DNA from: an uncultured Candidatus Poseidoniales archaeon
Lineage (GTDB): Archaea > Thermoplasmatota > Poseidoniia > Poseidoniales > Thalassarchaeaceae
Length of the DNA: 37,538 bases
Assembly: GCA_902573015.1 (NCBI GenBank)
Contig: CACGIE010000011.1
Coordinates: forward strand, 1 to 37,538
Direction: 5' to 3'
Every line of letters starts with the position of its first letter. The first letter of the stretch is position 1. Shown piece by piece: positions 16,152 through 24,472 of the stretch. The position numbers and the translations under genes are program-made. A model generated the notes under the pieces. It was not told the DNA's origin, ran no database searches, and worked only from the letters and a program-made list of their open reading frames with translations.

Positions 16152-18206
16152 ATGGCCGAACAGGAAGACTCGAACTCAGAGGAGGACTCCAACCCAAAGG
16201 ATCCGCTAGAATCTTGGGAAGACGGGTCGGCTTTCGGGGTCTCTGACGACAGCGACCCAGTTTGCGAGACCCCAGTTGAGGATTGGATCAAGGACCTGGA
16301 CATCGAGTCCACAGAACAAGTGCCGATTCCGGACAAGCTCGTCGACCAGGTGATAGGACAGGAAGCCGCCTCCATCGTAGTCAGGAAGGCCTCTGAACAG
16401 AGGAGACACATGATCATGGTGGGGGAGCCCGGTACGGGAAAGTCAATGCTCGCCCGCTCCATGACCGAGTTCCTACCACCAGAGCAACTGGAAGACGTTC
16501 TTGTGTATCGAAATCAGGAGGACGAGAACGAGCCCAAGGTTCGCACGGTTCCAGCGGGCCGCGGATCGAGGCTGATAGCCGAGCGCCGAGCCCATGTCCG
16601 TCAACAGAGAGAGAGGACAAACAGGACCCTTCTCTTCATCGCCCTAGTCGTCGGGGCAGCACTACTACTAGCCACCATATCCTCGGGAGAGATCCTGACG
16701 TTCATTTTCGGATCTTTCATCCTAGTCTTCGGGTACTTCTTCCTCAGGACCAGGCTTACTGCTGGTGACGAGTCCAACATCCCCAAGCTACTAATCAAGC
16801 ACGAGAGGAGCGATGAACCGCCATTCGTCGATGCGACAGGAAGCCTCGCGGGAGCACTGCTTGGTGACGTTAGGCACGACCCCTTCCAGTCGGGGGCCGA
16901 TCTAGCCACTCCTGCTCATGAGAGGGTCGAGCCCGGAGCGGTGCACAGGGCGAACAAGGGCGTGCTCTACATCGATGAGATCAGAATGCTGAGGATGGAG
17001 GAACAGCAGGCACTACTGGTGGCAATGCAAGAGAGGGAGCTATCAATCAGCGGTCGCTCAGAGAGGTCCTCTGGCGCACTGACAAAGTCAGAGCCCGTTC
17101 CAACCGACTTCATCCTAGTCGCAGCAGGAAACCTGGACAGCATCCAGAACATGCATCCCGCACTCAGGAGCAGGATTAGGGGGTATGGATACGAGGTCTA
17201 CGTCAACACCGACATGAAGGACACAGAGAGGAACCGACGCCGGTTGATCCGATTCATAGCGCAGGAAGTCCGGAATGAGATGAAAAAGGACTCGGGCAAG
17301 TCAATCCCACACTTCGACAAACAAGCAATCTCACTGGTCTTGAAGGAAGCGCAGAGAAGGAGCGGTCGCAGGGGCAAACTATCCCTGAGGCTCAGGGAGC
17401 TAGGAGGTCTGGTCAGAATAGCAGGGGACTTAGCTGCCGAGGACGGCTCACCCCTAACACAGTCCAAGCACGTAGTTAGGGCCAGGGCCATCGCAAAGCC
17501 GCTGGAGCAGCAAGTCGCGGACAGGTACCTAGAGAGGCAGTCTGAATACTCAATGCTCGTGAACGAGGGCAACAGGGTCGGGAGGGTGAACGGTCTAGCA
17601 GTCTTGGGTGCGGATACCGGGCTTTCAGACTACTCAGGCGTGGTCCTGCCAGTCGAGGCCATGGTCACTCCCACTCAGGGCAGGTCGGGCCAGGTCATAG
17701 CAACCGGAGGGCTCTCCGACTTAGCAAAGGAAAGCGTGACCAACATCAGCGCGGTAGTGAAGAAACTCACCGGGAAGGACATCAGGGACTTCGATCTTCA
17801 CGTGCAGTTCCCCGGGACCCACAACGTGGATGGCGACAGCGCATCCATCACCATGGCGACAGCCATAATCAGCGCATTCGAGGGAGTCCCGATAGACCAG
17901 AACCTCGCTATGACAGGATCGCTCACAGTTCGCGGAGAGGTCCTCCCGATCGGAGGGGTTTCCGCGAAGATCGAGGCTGCTGTCAAGTCAGGAATCAAGA
18001 GGGTAGTGATACCCAGGTCGAACATGAACGACGTACTAATTGACGAGAAGTTCGAGTCCCAGGTCGAAATCCTAGCAGTGGACTCGCTGGACGAGGTCCT
18101 GGAGCACGCTTTGGTCGGCAAGGAGGAGAAGGTCAGCCTGGTGGAAAGGCTAGCCAAGGTCATCGATACAATTTCTTCGGGCACTGACAAGCAGCCTTCC
18201 GCCTGA
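16152..18206 (+). CDS. lonB: Membrane-anchored ATP-dependent protease LonB
   Basis: A 684-residue archaeal LonB, the AAA+ protease responsible for membrane and regulatory protein turnover. After an acidic N-terminus of about 60 residues comes the AAA+ domain with Walker A GEPGTGKS (Lys97) and Walker B GVLYIDEI. Between them lies the archaeal insertion with two membrane helices (LLFIALVVGAALLLATI and LTFIFGSFILVFGYFF, about 158-200). The C-terminal protease domain has catalytic Ser563 (in NVDGDSAS) and Lys606 (in GGVSAKIEA). Their 43-residue spacing is the standard Lon dyad spacing. Length and domain order are normal. An inverted repeat lies just upstream. Confidence 0.95.
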   Translation: MAEQEDSNSEEDSNPKDPLESWEDGSAFGVSDDSDPVCETPVEDWIKDLDIESTEQVPIPDKLVDQVIGQEAASIVVRKASEQRRHMIMVGEPGTGKSMLARSMTEFLPPEQLEDVLVYRNQEDENEPKVRTVPAGRGSRLIAERRAHVRQQRERTNRTLLFIALVVGAALLLATISSGEILTFIFGSFILVFGYFFLRTRLTAGDESNIPKLLIKHERSDEPPFVDATGSLAGALLGDVRHDPFQSGADLATPAHERVEPGAVHRANKGVLYIDEIRMLRMEEQQALLVAMQERELSISGRSERSSGALTKSEPVPTDFILVAAGNLDSIQNMHPALRSRIRGYGYEVYVNTDMKDTERNRRRLIRFIAQEVRNEMKKDSGKSIPHFDKQAISLVLKEAQRRSGRRGKLSLRLRELGGLVRIAGDLAAEDGSPLTQSKHVVRARAIAKPLEQQVADRYLERQSEYSMLVNEGNRVGRVNGLAVLGADTGLSDYSGVVLPVEAMVTPTQGRSGQVIATGGLSDLAKESVTNISAVVKKLTGKDIRDFDLHVQFPGTHNVDGDSASITMATAIISAFEGVPIDQNLAMTGSLTVRGEVLPIGGVSAKIEAAVKSGIKRVVIPRSNMNDVLIDEKFESQVEILAVDSLDEVLEHALVGKEEKVSLVERLAKVIDTISSGTDKQPSA

Positions 18207-18254
18207 TCACGACCAATCCTTGAAGTGCCACTCTCCGCAGGCGCATCGGTAGTT

Positions 18255-19592
18255 ATGCCTTCCAGCCAACGCTCCTCAATGGGTATTCTGTTCCTAGTCG
18301 TCCTCGTCGATATGCTAGGCCTGACTCTGGTGATACCCTTCCTTACCTACTTCGTCCAGGACCTGGCATCCGCAGAGGGAATAGTTGACACCGGCTCCAG
18401 GGACTTCTGGGTTGGCATTGTCATTGCGACCTATTCCTTGGCGCAGTTCATTTCGACGCCAATCCTGGGATCAATTTCCGATCGAATAGGCAGGAGGCCA
18501 GTTCTTATGTTCGGCATGGCGGCAAACTCCCTATTCTTCATCGTCTTCGGGCTATCTGGTAGCCTGGCCATGGCCATAATAGCCCGGTTCCTGGCTGGTG
18601 CTGGGAACGGTAACATCGCCGTCGCCAAGGCGTACATTGGGGATATCAGCGAGGATGACCAGGTGGCTGGAAGGATGGGCATGCTCGGTGCAGCATTCGG
18701 CTTGGGCTTCATGATCGGACCGTTCTTGGGAGGTGTACTGTCCGACCCAGCAACAGGGATAGGGGGCCCTTTCGAAACCCAGTTCTGGTCTGACTACCCC
18801 TACTTGCTCCCCTGCCTCTTCTCAAGTGCCATGTCAGCGATAGCCCTGATGCTGGCATCATTCATGCTCCCCGAGAGTCTGCCAAAGGAGTCGAGGTCCG
18901 AGTCTGCGAAGTCCCCGATTTCGCAACTGGGCGAGACCTTCACAAGCATCGCGTCGGTATTGCGACTACCAAAAATCTCCGCACTGGTCAATGTGAACTT
19001 CCTGTTCCTAGTCGGTTTCACCATGATGCACGGCACGTTCATCCTGTTCACTTCAATGGATCCGGAAAGCGGAGGCCTTGGTTGGAGCGAGAGAGAAAAC
19101 GGCTGGGTTTTCGCATTCATCGGGTTAGTCGGAGTCGTCGTCCAGGGTGGCCTGATCCGACCTCTGATCCGAAGGTTCAGCCTCAGGGGTTTGATGCTGG
19201 CAGGGACCGTGCTGACCGGCATCGGAATCGCCAGCATACCATATGCCTCAGCAGACATGTCCATGTTGATTTTCTGGTCATTCTGCGCTGCATTCGCTAT
19301 CGGGAACGGAATCTACTCACCCACCCAAAGCTCACTACTGACATTCGCATCCAAGGAAGGAGGCCACGAGCTAGGGACTATCATGGGAGCCCAAGAGGGG
19401 CTGGGGGCCCTTGCCCGGATAATAGGGCCACTCCTATCAGCAGTGATCTGGTCTGAAACTGTCGAGGGGTCCGGACTCTGGTCATACCATACTTGCTTCA
19501 GAGTATCAGGAATCTTCTTCTTTGTGGCGTTACTAATGCAACTAGGTCTAAGGACCTCAGACGACGCAAGGAATACCGCGGGAGGCACATAG
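18255..19592 (+). CDS. MFS transporter, DHA1/TetA-like
   Basis: About 445 residues with around 12 hydrophobic segments, starting MGILFLVVLVDMLGLTLVIPF. The MFS motif A is present as GSISDRIGRRPVLMFG (loop 2-3), and RFLAGAGNGNIAVAKAYI resembles the motif of the DHA1 drug:H+ antiporters. The substrate is unknown and could be a drug, sugar or metabolite for export. The ATG at 18255 was chosen; a GTG at 18225 and an ATG at 18279 are possible. The stop is followed after one base by the isoaspartyl-peptidase-like gene, so the two are likely co-transcribed. Confidence 0.85.
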   Translation: MPSSQRSSMGILFLVVLVDMLGLTLVIPFLTYFVQDLASAEGIVDTGSRDFWVGIVIATYSLAQFISTPILGSISDRIGRRPVLMFGMAANSLFFIVFGLSGSLAMAIIARFLAGAGNGNIAVAKAYIGDISEDDQVAGRMGMLGAAFGLGFMIGPFLGGVLSDPATGIGGPFETQFWSDYPYLLPCLFSSAMSAIALMLASFMLPESLPKESRSESAKSPISQLGETFTSIASVLRLPKISALVNVNFLFLVGFTMMHGTFILFTSMDPESGGLGWSERENGWVFAFIGLVGVVVQGGLIRPLIRRFSLRGLMLAGTVLTGIGIASIPYASADMSMLIFWSFCAAFAIGNGIYSPTQSSLLTFASKEGGHELGTIMGAQEGLGALARIIGPLLSAVIWSETVEGSGLWSYHTCFRVSGIFFFVALLMQLGLRTSDDARNTAGGT

Positions 19593-19593
19593 A

Positions 19594-20385
19594 TTGGCGA
19601 TTCCAGCAGCCGTGGCACACGGGGGTGCCGGAGCGGGACCGGAAAGGCTTGCCAACGTCGAGAGGGCGGTGGCCATAGCCGCGGGAATCCTAGACTCGGG
19701 AGGATCAGCCATAGAGGCGGCAGTAGAGGCATGCGTGGTCTTGGAAGATGACCCAGTTTTCAACGCCGGCACGGGCTCAGTATTCAGGACAGACGGCTCC
19801 GTCCACCTGGATGCCTCTATCCAGACCTCCGAGGGCAAGATGGGTTTCGTCATCGGAATTCAGGATACGCCGAATCCGATCAGGGTAGCAGCGGACCTTC
19901 TCGAAGAGGACATCAACGGGCTCAGCGGGGACGGGGCCAGGCTATGGGCCGACTCCAAGGGTTTCGAGAAGTCAAATGTGCAAGGCAGACCTCCCTTCGA
20001 AGGAGCCACAGACACCGTCGGAGTCGTTACCAGGGACAAATCCGGAATCATCGTTTGTGCCACGAGCACGGGGGGCACCAGCAACAGACCGCCCGGAAGA
20101 GTCGGGGACGTCCCCCTGCCTGGATGCGGATTCTGGGTCCAGGACGGGGTAGGCGTCGGGGCAACTGGGATCGGCGAGGCCATAACGAGGGGCATGATCA
20201 GCCTCAGGGTGGCAGATAGGATACTCGATGGGAACGACCTGGAGGAGTCCATGATGTGGGCCTTGGAAGAGTGCCTCGAGGGAGGTGCAGAGGTGGGCAT
20301 CATAGCACTAGGCGCAGAGGGCACAGGGCACGGAGTCTCCAACAGCACGAACATGCCATGGGCCTCGTGGATTGCCAGGAAGTGA
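19594..20385 (+). CDS. Isoaspartyl peptidase/L-asparaginase-like Ntn-hydrolase (T2 family)
   Basis: A 263-residue Ntn-hydrolase. The nucleophile Thr is in GATDTVGVVTRDKSG (about 145), where autocleavage would create the active beta subunit. CATSTGGTSNRPPGRVGDVPL supplies the substrate-binding residues. N-terminal signatures are AHGGAGAGP and DDPVFNAGTGSVF. The family removes isoaspartyl residues from damaged peptides or hydrolyses asparagine. It is shorter than typical members (about 300 residues). The start is TTG, one base after the MFS stop, so translation is probably coupled. It is unrelated in fold to the asparaginase II-like gene at 4972. Confidence 0.87.
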   Translation: MAIPAAVAHGGAGAGPERLANVERAVAIAAGILDSGGSAIEAAVEACVVLEDDPVFNAGTGSVFRTDGSVHLDASIQTSEGKMGFVIGIQDTPNPIRVAADLLEEDINGLSGDGARLWADSKGFEKSNVQGRPPFEGATDTVGVVTRDKSGIIVCATSTGGTSNRPPGRVGDVPLPGCGFWVQDGVGVGATGIGEAITRGMISLRVADRILDGNDLEESMMWALEECLEGGAEVGIIALGAEGTGHGVSNSTNMPWASWIARK

Positions 20386-20447
20386 AAACCCCTACAATGG
20401 GATGCGCTTAAGGCGGGGTCTACGCTGGAAGGGCCGGAGATGGGACC

Positions 20448-20723
20448 TTGTCAGATATCGACACCCGCATCAAGCAGATTGCTCATGTGCTAGGCCAACT
20501 AGACGACAACCAAGTCCCTCGAAATATTCGCACGGCCTCCAAGGACGCAGTGGAGAAGTGGCTCCTCAACGCCAGCAAGGACATGGACGTCAGGCTCGGT
20601 ATGACAGCCTCTATTCTGGACGAGATTTTCAACGACCCCAACCTTCCTGGCCACTACGGCCCCCTGTGCCTGCAACTACAGACAGCACTCGAGGAGATGC
20701 TGAACGAAGTCACTCGCTCCTGA
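20448..20723 (+). CDS. UPF0147 family archaeal protein
   Basis: A 91-residue, all-helical archaeal protein of unknown function. The core QLDDNQVPRNIR is highly characteristic of the UPF0147 family in archaea, followed by VEKWLLN and LDEIFNDPNLPGHYGP. The start is TTG with GGAGA about 10 nt upstream; no in-frame ATG precedes it. It stands alone between the hydrolase and the aminotransferase. Confidence 0.88.
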   Translation: MSDIDTRIKQIAHVLGQLDDNQVPRNIRTASKDAVEKWLLNASKDMDVRLGMTASILDEIFNDPNLPGHYGPLCLQLQTALEEMLNEVTRS

Positions 20724-20762
20724 GGATTGAATAGCAATCCCCCGCATGGATCTACGTTAGAA

Positions 20763-21878
20763 ATGCCCGAGTGGACTAATCTCTCCTATGCGAATGTCGC
20801 AACGACCTCCCCCGCAGCTCATCGCGTCTCATCGGATTGGGCCGAATCTCTTGCGAGGGGGGGTGCAGCGGAGTTCGATGGCGAAGCTGAGAAGAACGGC
20901 ATGATGCCACTGAGGAAGGCTGCCTCCAGCCTTCTATCCTGCGATATTGCCGACGTGTGCGTCGGATCCAGCGCCACGGAGTTGCTTTGCTCGATCGCCT
21001 GGGCGATATCCCCTCAAGAAGGGACAAACGTAGTTTCCACTAGGTCGTCATTCCCCTCCACAGTATACCCGTGGGCCAGGGTCGCCGATCAGAACGGGGC
21101 TGAGATCAGGCTTGCTGACCACGATGAAAACCTGTACACCGATCCTTCCGAACTCCTCTCACTGATCGATGAGGGCACCTCCGTTGTCACGGTCTCGCAC
21201 GTCGAGTTCTCCAACGGGCAGAGGTATGACTTACGGAAGATTTCCGATGCGGCCCATTCCGTCGGAGCCATGCTCGTGGTAGATGCAACCCAGTCAATGG
21301 GGATGGTCCCCATCGACGCATACGAGACCAATGCCGATGCCATCGTGTCCTCTGGCTACAAGTGGCTCAGGGGGACATACGGGGCCGCTGTCGGATTCAT
21401 CTCCCCCTCGGTCGTCAAGACTCTGAACCCCGGGCTGATGGGATTCAGGAGCAATTCGGATATCTGGGACCTGAGGGCGGATAGGCTCGAACTACCAGAG
21501 GACGCGAGCAGGTTCGAGTTCACGACCATCCACTTCGGTGCGGTCCTAGGCCTTGCGGCTGCTATCGACGAGCTTCTCGAAATGGGGATGGACGAGGTCT
21601 GGAGGCATGACCTGGGGCTCGCCGACCATCTGATAAGAGGGGCGGAGGGACTGGGGATCGAAGTAGTCTCGCCGACTTCGGAGTCGGAGAGAAGCGCGAT
21701 CGTGAGCCTGAGGATGCCCTCTGGCCGGAGCAGCGTAGAGGTATCCGACAGGCTCCAGTCCGAATACTCGATACTCACCACCAGCAGATCGGGGATGCTG
21801 CGCGTGTCACCTCACATCGACAACGACATCTCGCAGATCGACTCTCTAGTTTCAGCGCTGTCTGACATCATCTCATAG
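20763..21878 (+). CDS. Class V aminotransferase (cysteine desulfurase/EgtE-like fold)
   Basis: About 371 residues of the PLP fold-type I, class V family. The PLP Lys is in SSGYKWLRGTYGAAVGF (about 212). The upstream Asp is in MLVVDATQSMGMVPID, and the phosphate-binding segment is VGSSATELLCSIAW. The TATQSxG/GYKWL...G pattern is shared by isopenicillin-epimerase, kynureninase-like and desulfurase-like enzymes. No conserved desulfurase Cys loop is obvious, so an amino transferase, lyase or epimerase is as likely as sulfur mobilisation. The ATG at 20763 is preferred; a TTG at 20727 would add 12 residues of unlikely composition. Its end overlaps the convergent exporter gene by a few bases. Confidence 0.82.
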   Translation: MPEWTNLSYANVATTSPAAHRVSSDWAESLARGGAAEFDGEAEKNGMMPLRKAASSLLSCDIADVCVGSSATELLCSIAWAISPQEGTNVVSTRSSFPSTVYPWARVADQNGAEIRLADHDENLYTDPSELLSLIDEGTSVVTVSHVEFSNGQRYDLRKISDAAHSVGAMLVVDATQSMGMVPIDAYETNADAIVSSGYKWLRGTYGAAVGFISPSVVKTLNPGLMGFRSNSDIWDLRADRLELPEDASRFEFTTIHFGAVLGLAAAIDELLEMGMDEVWRHDLGLADHLIRGAEGLGIEVVSPTSESERSAIVSLRMPSGRSSVEVSDRLQSEYSILTTSRSGMLRVSPHIDNDISQIDSLVSALSDIIS

Positions 21879-22493
21879 GTGCGGTAGGACGATCGCCCCA
21901 GCAATTACGAACATCACGGCAGCGATGCCCCTATCGATGACTCTCCACGCATCGGGGCTATCCAGTACCTTGGACAGCCTCCTAGCGCCGTACCCGATAG
22001 AGAAGAAGAACAGGAACGAAGCAGCAGATGCCCCGATGCCGAAAGCAATCCTCTCATCCCCGGAGAAACCTGTCGATGCACCCCCTATCAGGAACAGTGT
22101 GTCGAAGTAGACATGCGGATTTAGGAAGGTGAACGCGAGAACGGCCCCCATGGTCTTCGACAGGCTTTCCGAGGCCTCGCCTTCCACGACGAACCCTTCC
22201 GGATCCATCGAAGATCTGATCCTCAGTACTCCGTATCCGAACAGGAAAGCGCCCGCACCGTAAGCGATTAGTGACTCGGCCCCATCTACGCTCGCCACTA
22301 TGGCTCCGACACCTAGGATCCCAGCCGCTATCAGGACGGCATCAGCAAGCGAGCACGCTAGGCAGGTAGCGAAAACGTGTGAGCGCTTCAGCCCCTGCCG
22401 CATAACGAAGATATTCTGCGGGCCAATTGCTAGAATGAGTCCCAAACTAAGAGCGAATCCCTCGAGTCCTGCAGACCCGACACTCATGCTCAT
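21873..22493 (-). CDS. LysE/ArgO-type amino acid exporter
   Basis: A 206-residue membrane protein with about six hydrophobic helices. It carries the family's [16 protein letters not shown] motif near residue 24-39 and [16 protein letters not shown] (about 123-138), both diagnostic of LysE/ArgO exporters of lysine or arginine. The ATG overlaps the stop of the L40e gene (ATGA), so the exporter is translated from the ribosomal-protein transcript. It converges on the aminotransferase gene. Confidence 0.87.
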   Translation of the reverse strand: MSMSVGSAGLEGFALSLGLILAIGPQNIFVMRQGLKRSHVFATCLACSLADAVLIAAGILGVGAIVASVDGAESLIAYGAGAFLFGYGVLRIRSSMDPEGFVVEGEASESLSKTMGAVLAFTFLNPHVYFDTLFLIGGASTGFSGDERIAFGIGASAASFLFFFSIGYGARRLSKVLDSPDAWRVIDRGIAAVMFVIAGAIVLPHL

Positions 22494-22657
22494 GTCGTCC
22501 TGCGCTCTGCTGCCTTCTTCCTAAAGCCCGTGTAACCGCACTTCCTGCACGATTTCGGTGGCTTGACCCCGCCGTGAGCTCGGACGGTGGCTGAGCATTT
22601 CATGCAGACCCACTTGACCAGAAGCCTTGCTTCTGCCTCAGGGTGCCTCTGTGCCAT
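22490..22657 (-). CDS. rpl40e: Ribosomal protein L40e
   Basis: A 55-residue zinc-ribbon protein that is easy to miss because of its length. It starts [18 protein letters not shown] and has the pairs CMKC and CRKC that bind zinc, followed by [12 protein letters not shown]. This is the archaeal/eukaryotic large-subunit protein L40e, which in eukaryotes is fused to ubiquitin. Its stop overlaps the exporter start by four bases. It is divergent from purA across about 105 nt. Confidence 0.92.
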   Translation of the reverse strand: MAQRHPEAEARLLVKWVCMKCSATVRAHGGVKPPKSCRKCGYTGFRKKAAERRTT

Positions 22658-22682
22658 GATGTCGCGCGACCTTCCTGACCTT

Positions 22683-22689
22683 CATAATC
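22683..22689 (-). promoter_or_regulatory. TATA-like box of the rpl40e-exporter transcript
   Basis: The minus strand reads GATTATG, centred about 29 nt before the L40e ATG at 22657. That is the spacing seen at other promoters in this window. Confidence 0.4.
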
Positions 22690-22761
22690 GCTTCCCAACG
22701 CAACGGGCAGCCAATTATCACATCCAAAGCATTCAAACACCTATCGCCATGCACCGGGACC

Positions 22762-24105
22762 GTGCCTGCCAGAGTAGTGCTCGGGGCCCAATGGGGGGAT
22801 GAAGGCAAGGGCAAGGCCATAGATCAACTGGCCCCCAACTCCCAATGGGCAGTACGCTTCCAGGGGGGCAACAACGCCGGCCACACAATAGTGGCCGGGG
22901 GTACCACTCTCAAGATGCACCTGCTACCATCCGGAATCACAGCCAGGGATTGCAATCTGGTGCTCGGATGCGGCATGGTGGTAGACCCATGGGTCCTAGA
23001 TAGGGAGCTATCCGAGTGGGCAGAACTGACTGGGGAGAGCCCAGAGGGGAAACGCCTCTTCATCAGCGAGAGAGCAGCCGTAATCCTCCCATTCCACAGG
23101 CTATACGACTCGGCCGACGAGCTTGTCGGGACTACCGGCAGGGGCATCGGGCCAGCATACCGCGACAGGACCGAACGGGTCGGTCTGCGATTCGTGGACA
23201 TCGGGCTAATCTTGGGAAGGGACACCGAGATTGCCGAGATTTCGGAGAGAATGAACGCCCAACTATCCACAGTAGGGATCGAAGAAAAGATCGAACCTGA
23301 GCAACTCAAGTCCGATCTGTCTTGGATCCACCAGAGATTCTCCGAAGCCATCAGAGCCACTGGCCCGATGCTGGACAAGGCCCTCGCCCGTGGCGAACAG
23401 GTTCTCCTGGAGGGAGCCCAAGGAGCCATGCTTGACATCGACCAGGGCACCTATCCCTTCGTAACCTCATCCATCACTTGCAGGGCGAACGCGACACACG
23501 GTGCTGGAATCCATCCCGGACACATAGACCAGTGCTACGGGATTACAAAGGCATACACCACAAGGGTCGGAAACGGTCCCTTCCCGACCGAGCTATCTCT
23601 CGAGGATGGCCCAGGGAAGCAGATGTCAGTGGTCGGCCACGAGTTCGGAACCACCACGGGGCGCCCCAGAAGGACGGGATGGCTAGATGCGGTCGCCCTC
23701 AACGAGAGCCAGCGGCTGAACGGATACACGGGACTGGTCGTCACCAAGCTGGACGTACTGGGTGGATTGGAAGAACTGAAGATCTGCACCTCGTACAATC
23801 TGGATGGGGATGAGATCGACCACGTCCCGTCCTCGTCCGAGGAACTCGCCAGATGCACGCCCGTCTACGAGAGCCACCCGGGATTCCCCGCGCTCGACGA
23901 GGAGGAGTGGATAGAGATGGCAGAGGAGTCCAGGAAGGGAGGGGGCATAGACTCCCTGCCCAGCCCAATCAGGTCCTACCTATCCAGAATCGAGGAGATC
24001 ACAGGCGTGCCCGTAGTCAGCGTGGGAGTCGGCCCGGACCGCCTCGCTTCCGTAGCCAGCGCAGGCGGGCCATTCGACGTGGAAATGTCCGAAGCAACCT
24101 TCTAA
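22762..24105 (+). CDS. purA: Adenylosuccinate synthetase
   Basis: A 447-residue enzyme joining IMP and aspartate with GTP to make adenylosuccinate, the first committed step to AMP. The P-loop is QWGDEGKGKAID at residues 10-21. The IMP-site segment is FQGGNNAGHTIVAGG, and GTTGRGIGPAYRDR and GTTTGRPRRTGWLDAV are the other family signatures. Full length. The start is GTG (CCTGCCAGAGTA follows), the only start consistent with family alignment. It is the only purine-pathway gene in the window. Confidence 0.96.
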   Translation: MPARVVLGAQWGDEGKGKAIDQLAPNSQWAVRFQGGNNAGHTIVAGGTTLKMHLLPSGITARDCNLVLGCGMVVDPWVLDRELSEWAELTGESPEGKRLFISERAAVILPFHRLYDSADELVGTTGRGIGPAYRDRTERVGLRFVDIGLILGRDTEIAEISERMNAQLSTVGIEEKIEPEQLKSDLSWIHQRFSEAIRATGPMLDKALARGEQVLLEGAQGAMLDIDQGTYPFVTSSITCRANATHGAGIHPGHIDQCYGITKAYTTRVGNGPFPTELSLEDGPGKQMSVVGHEFGTTTGRPRRTGWLDAVALNESQRLNGYTGLVVTKLDVLGGLEELKICTSYNLDGDEIDHVPSSSEELARCTPVYESHPGFPALDEEEWIEMAEESRKGGGIDSLPSPIRSYLSRIEEITGVPVVSVGVGPDRLASVASAGGPFDVEMSEATF

Positions 24106-24128
24106 TCGACACGCATCGCCGGGATGGC

Positions 24129-24419
24129 ATGGGATTCAAGTCGAGGGCCCGAAAGAGGAGGGATTCTTCCCAAGGCCGAGATGGGGACTCGTCCAATGAT
24201 GACAAGCCCGAATTCGTGGGGGACGTCCCATGCGACATCAAAGGGTGCGGAAAATGGGCCGACAAGAAGGTAGGCGGTAGGAAGATGGCCTACGACAGAG
24301 CAGTGGACGTCTGGGGGACCTCTGGCATTTCCAAGAAGGTCCGGAAGATCTCGCTCTGCAAGCCCTGCTACAGGACTTGGAAGAAGGAGAAGAAGGGCGA
24401 GCCGAAGGAGTGGGAGTAG
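24129..24419 (+). CDS. Small zinc-ribbon-like basic protein, unknown function
   Basis: A 96-residue basic protein not recognised as a named family. The N-terminal 30 residues are charged and probably disordered (MGFKSRARKRRDSSQGRDG). A four-Cys pattern follows: CDIKGC (about 37-42) and CKPC (about 79-82), separated by KKVGGRKMAYDRAVDVWG. It ends in a Lys-rich tail. The Cys pairs suggest a zinc ribbon that may bind RNA or DNA. The frame is open far upstream inside purA, but the ATG at 24129, 24 nt after the purA stop, is the sensible start. Probably co-transcribed with purA. Confidence 0.7.
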   Translation: MGFKSRARKRRDSSQGRDGDSSNDDKPEFVGDVPCDIKGCGKWADKKVGGRKMAYDRAVDVWGTSGISKKVRKISLCKPCYRTWKKEKKGEPKEWE

Positions 24420-24472
24420 CCCAGAATCAACCTGCGAAACTATGTTAGACGATTCGTCCCCCAGGGTGCCCT

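Noticed and set aside
23853-24128. Upstream extension of the Zn-ribbon frame into purA
   Set aside because: It is an Arg/Gly-rich shadow of purA in another frame; the ATG at 24129 gives a sensible protein.
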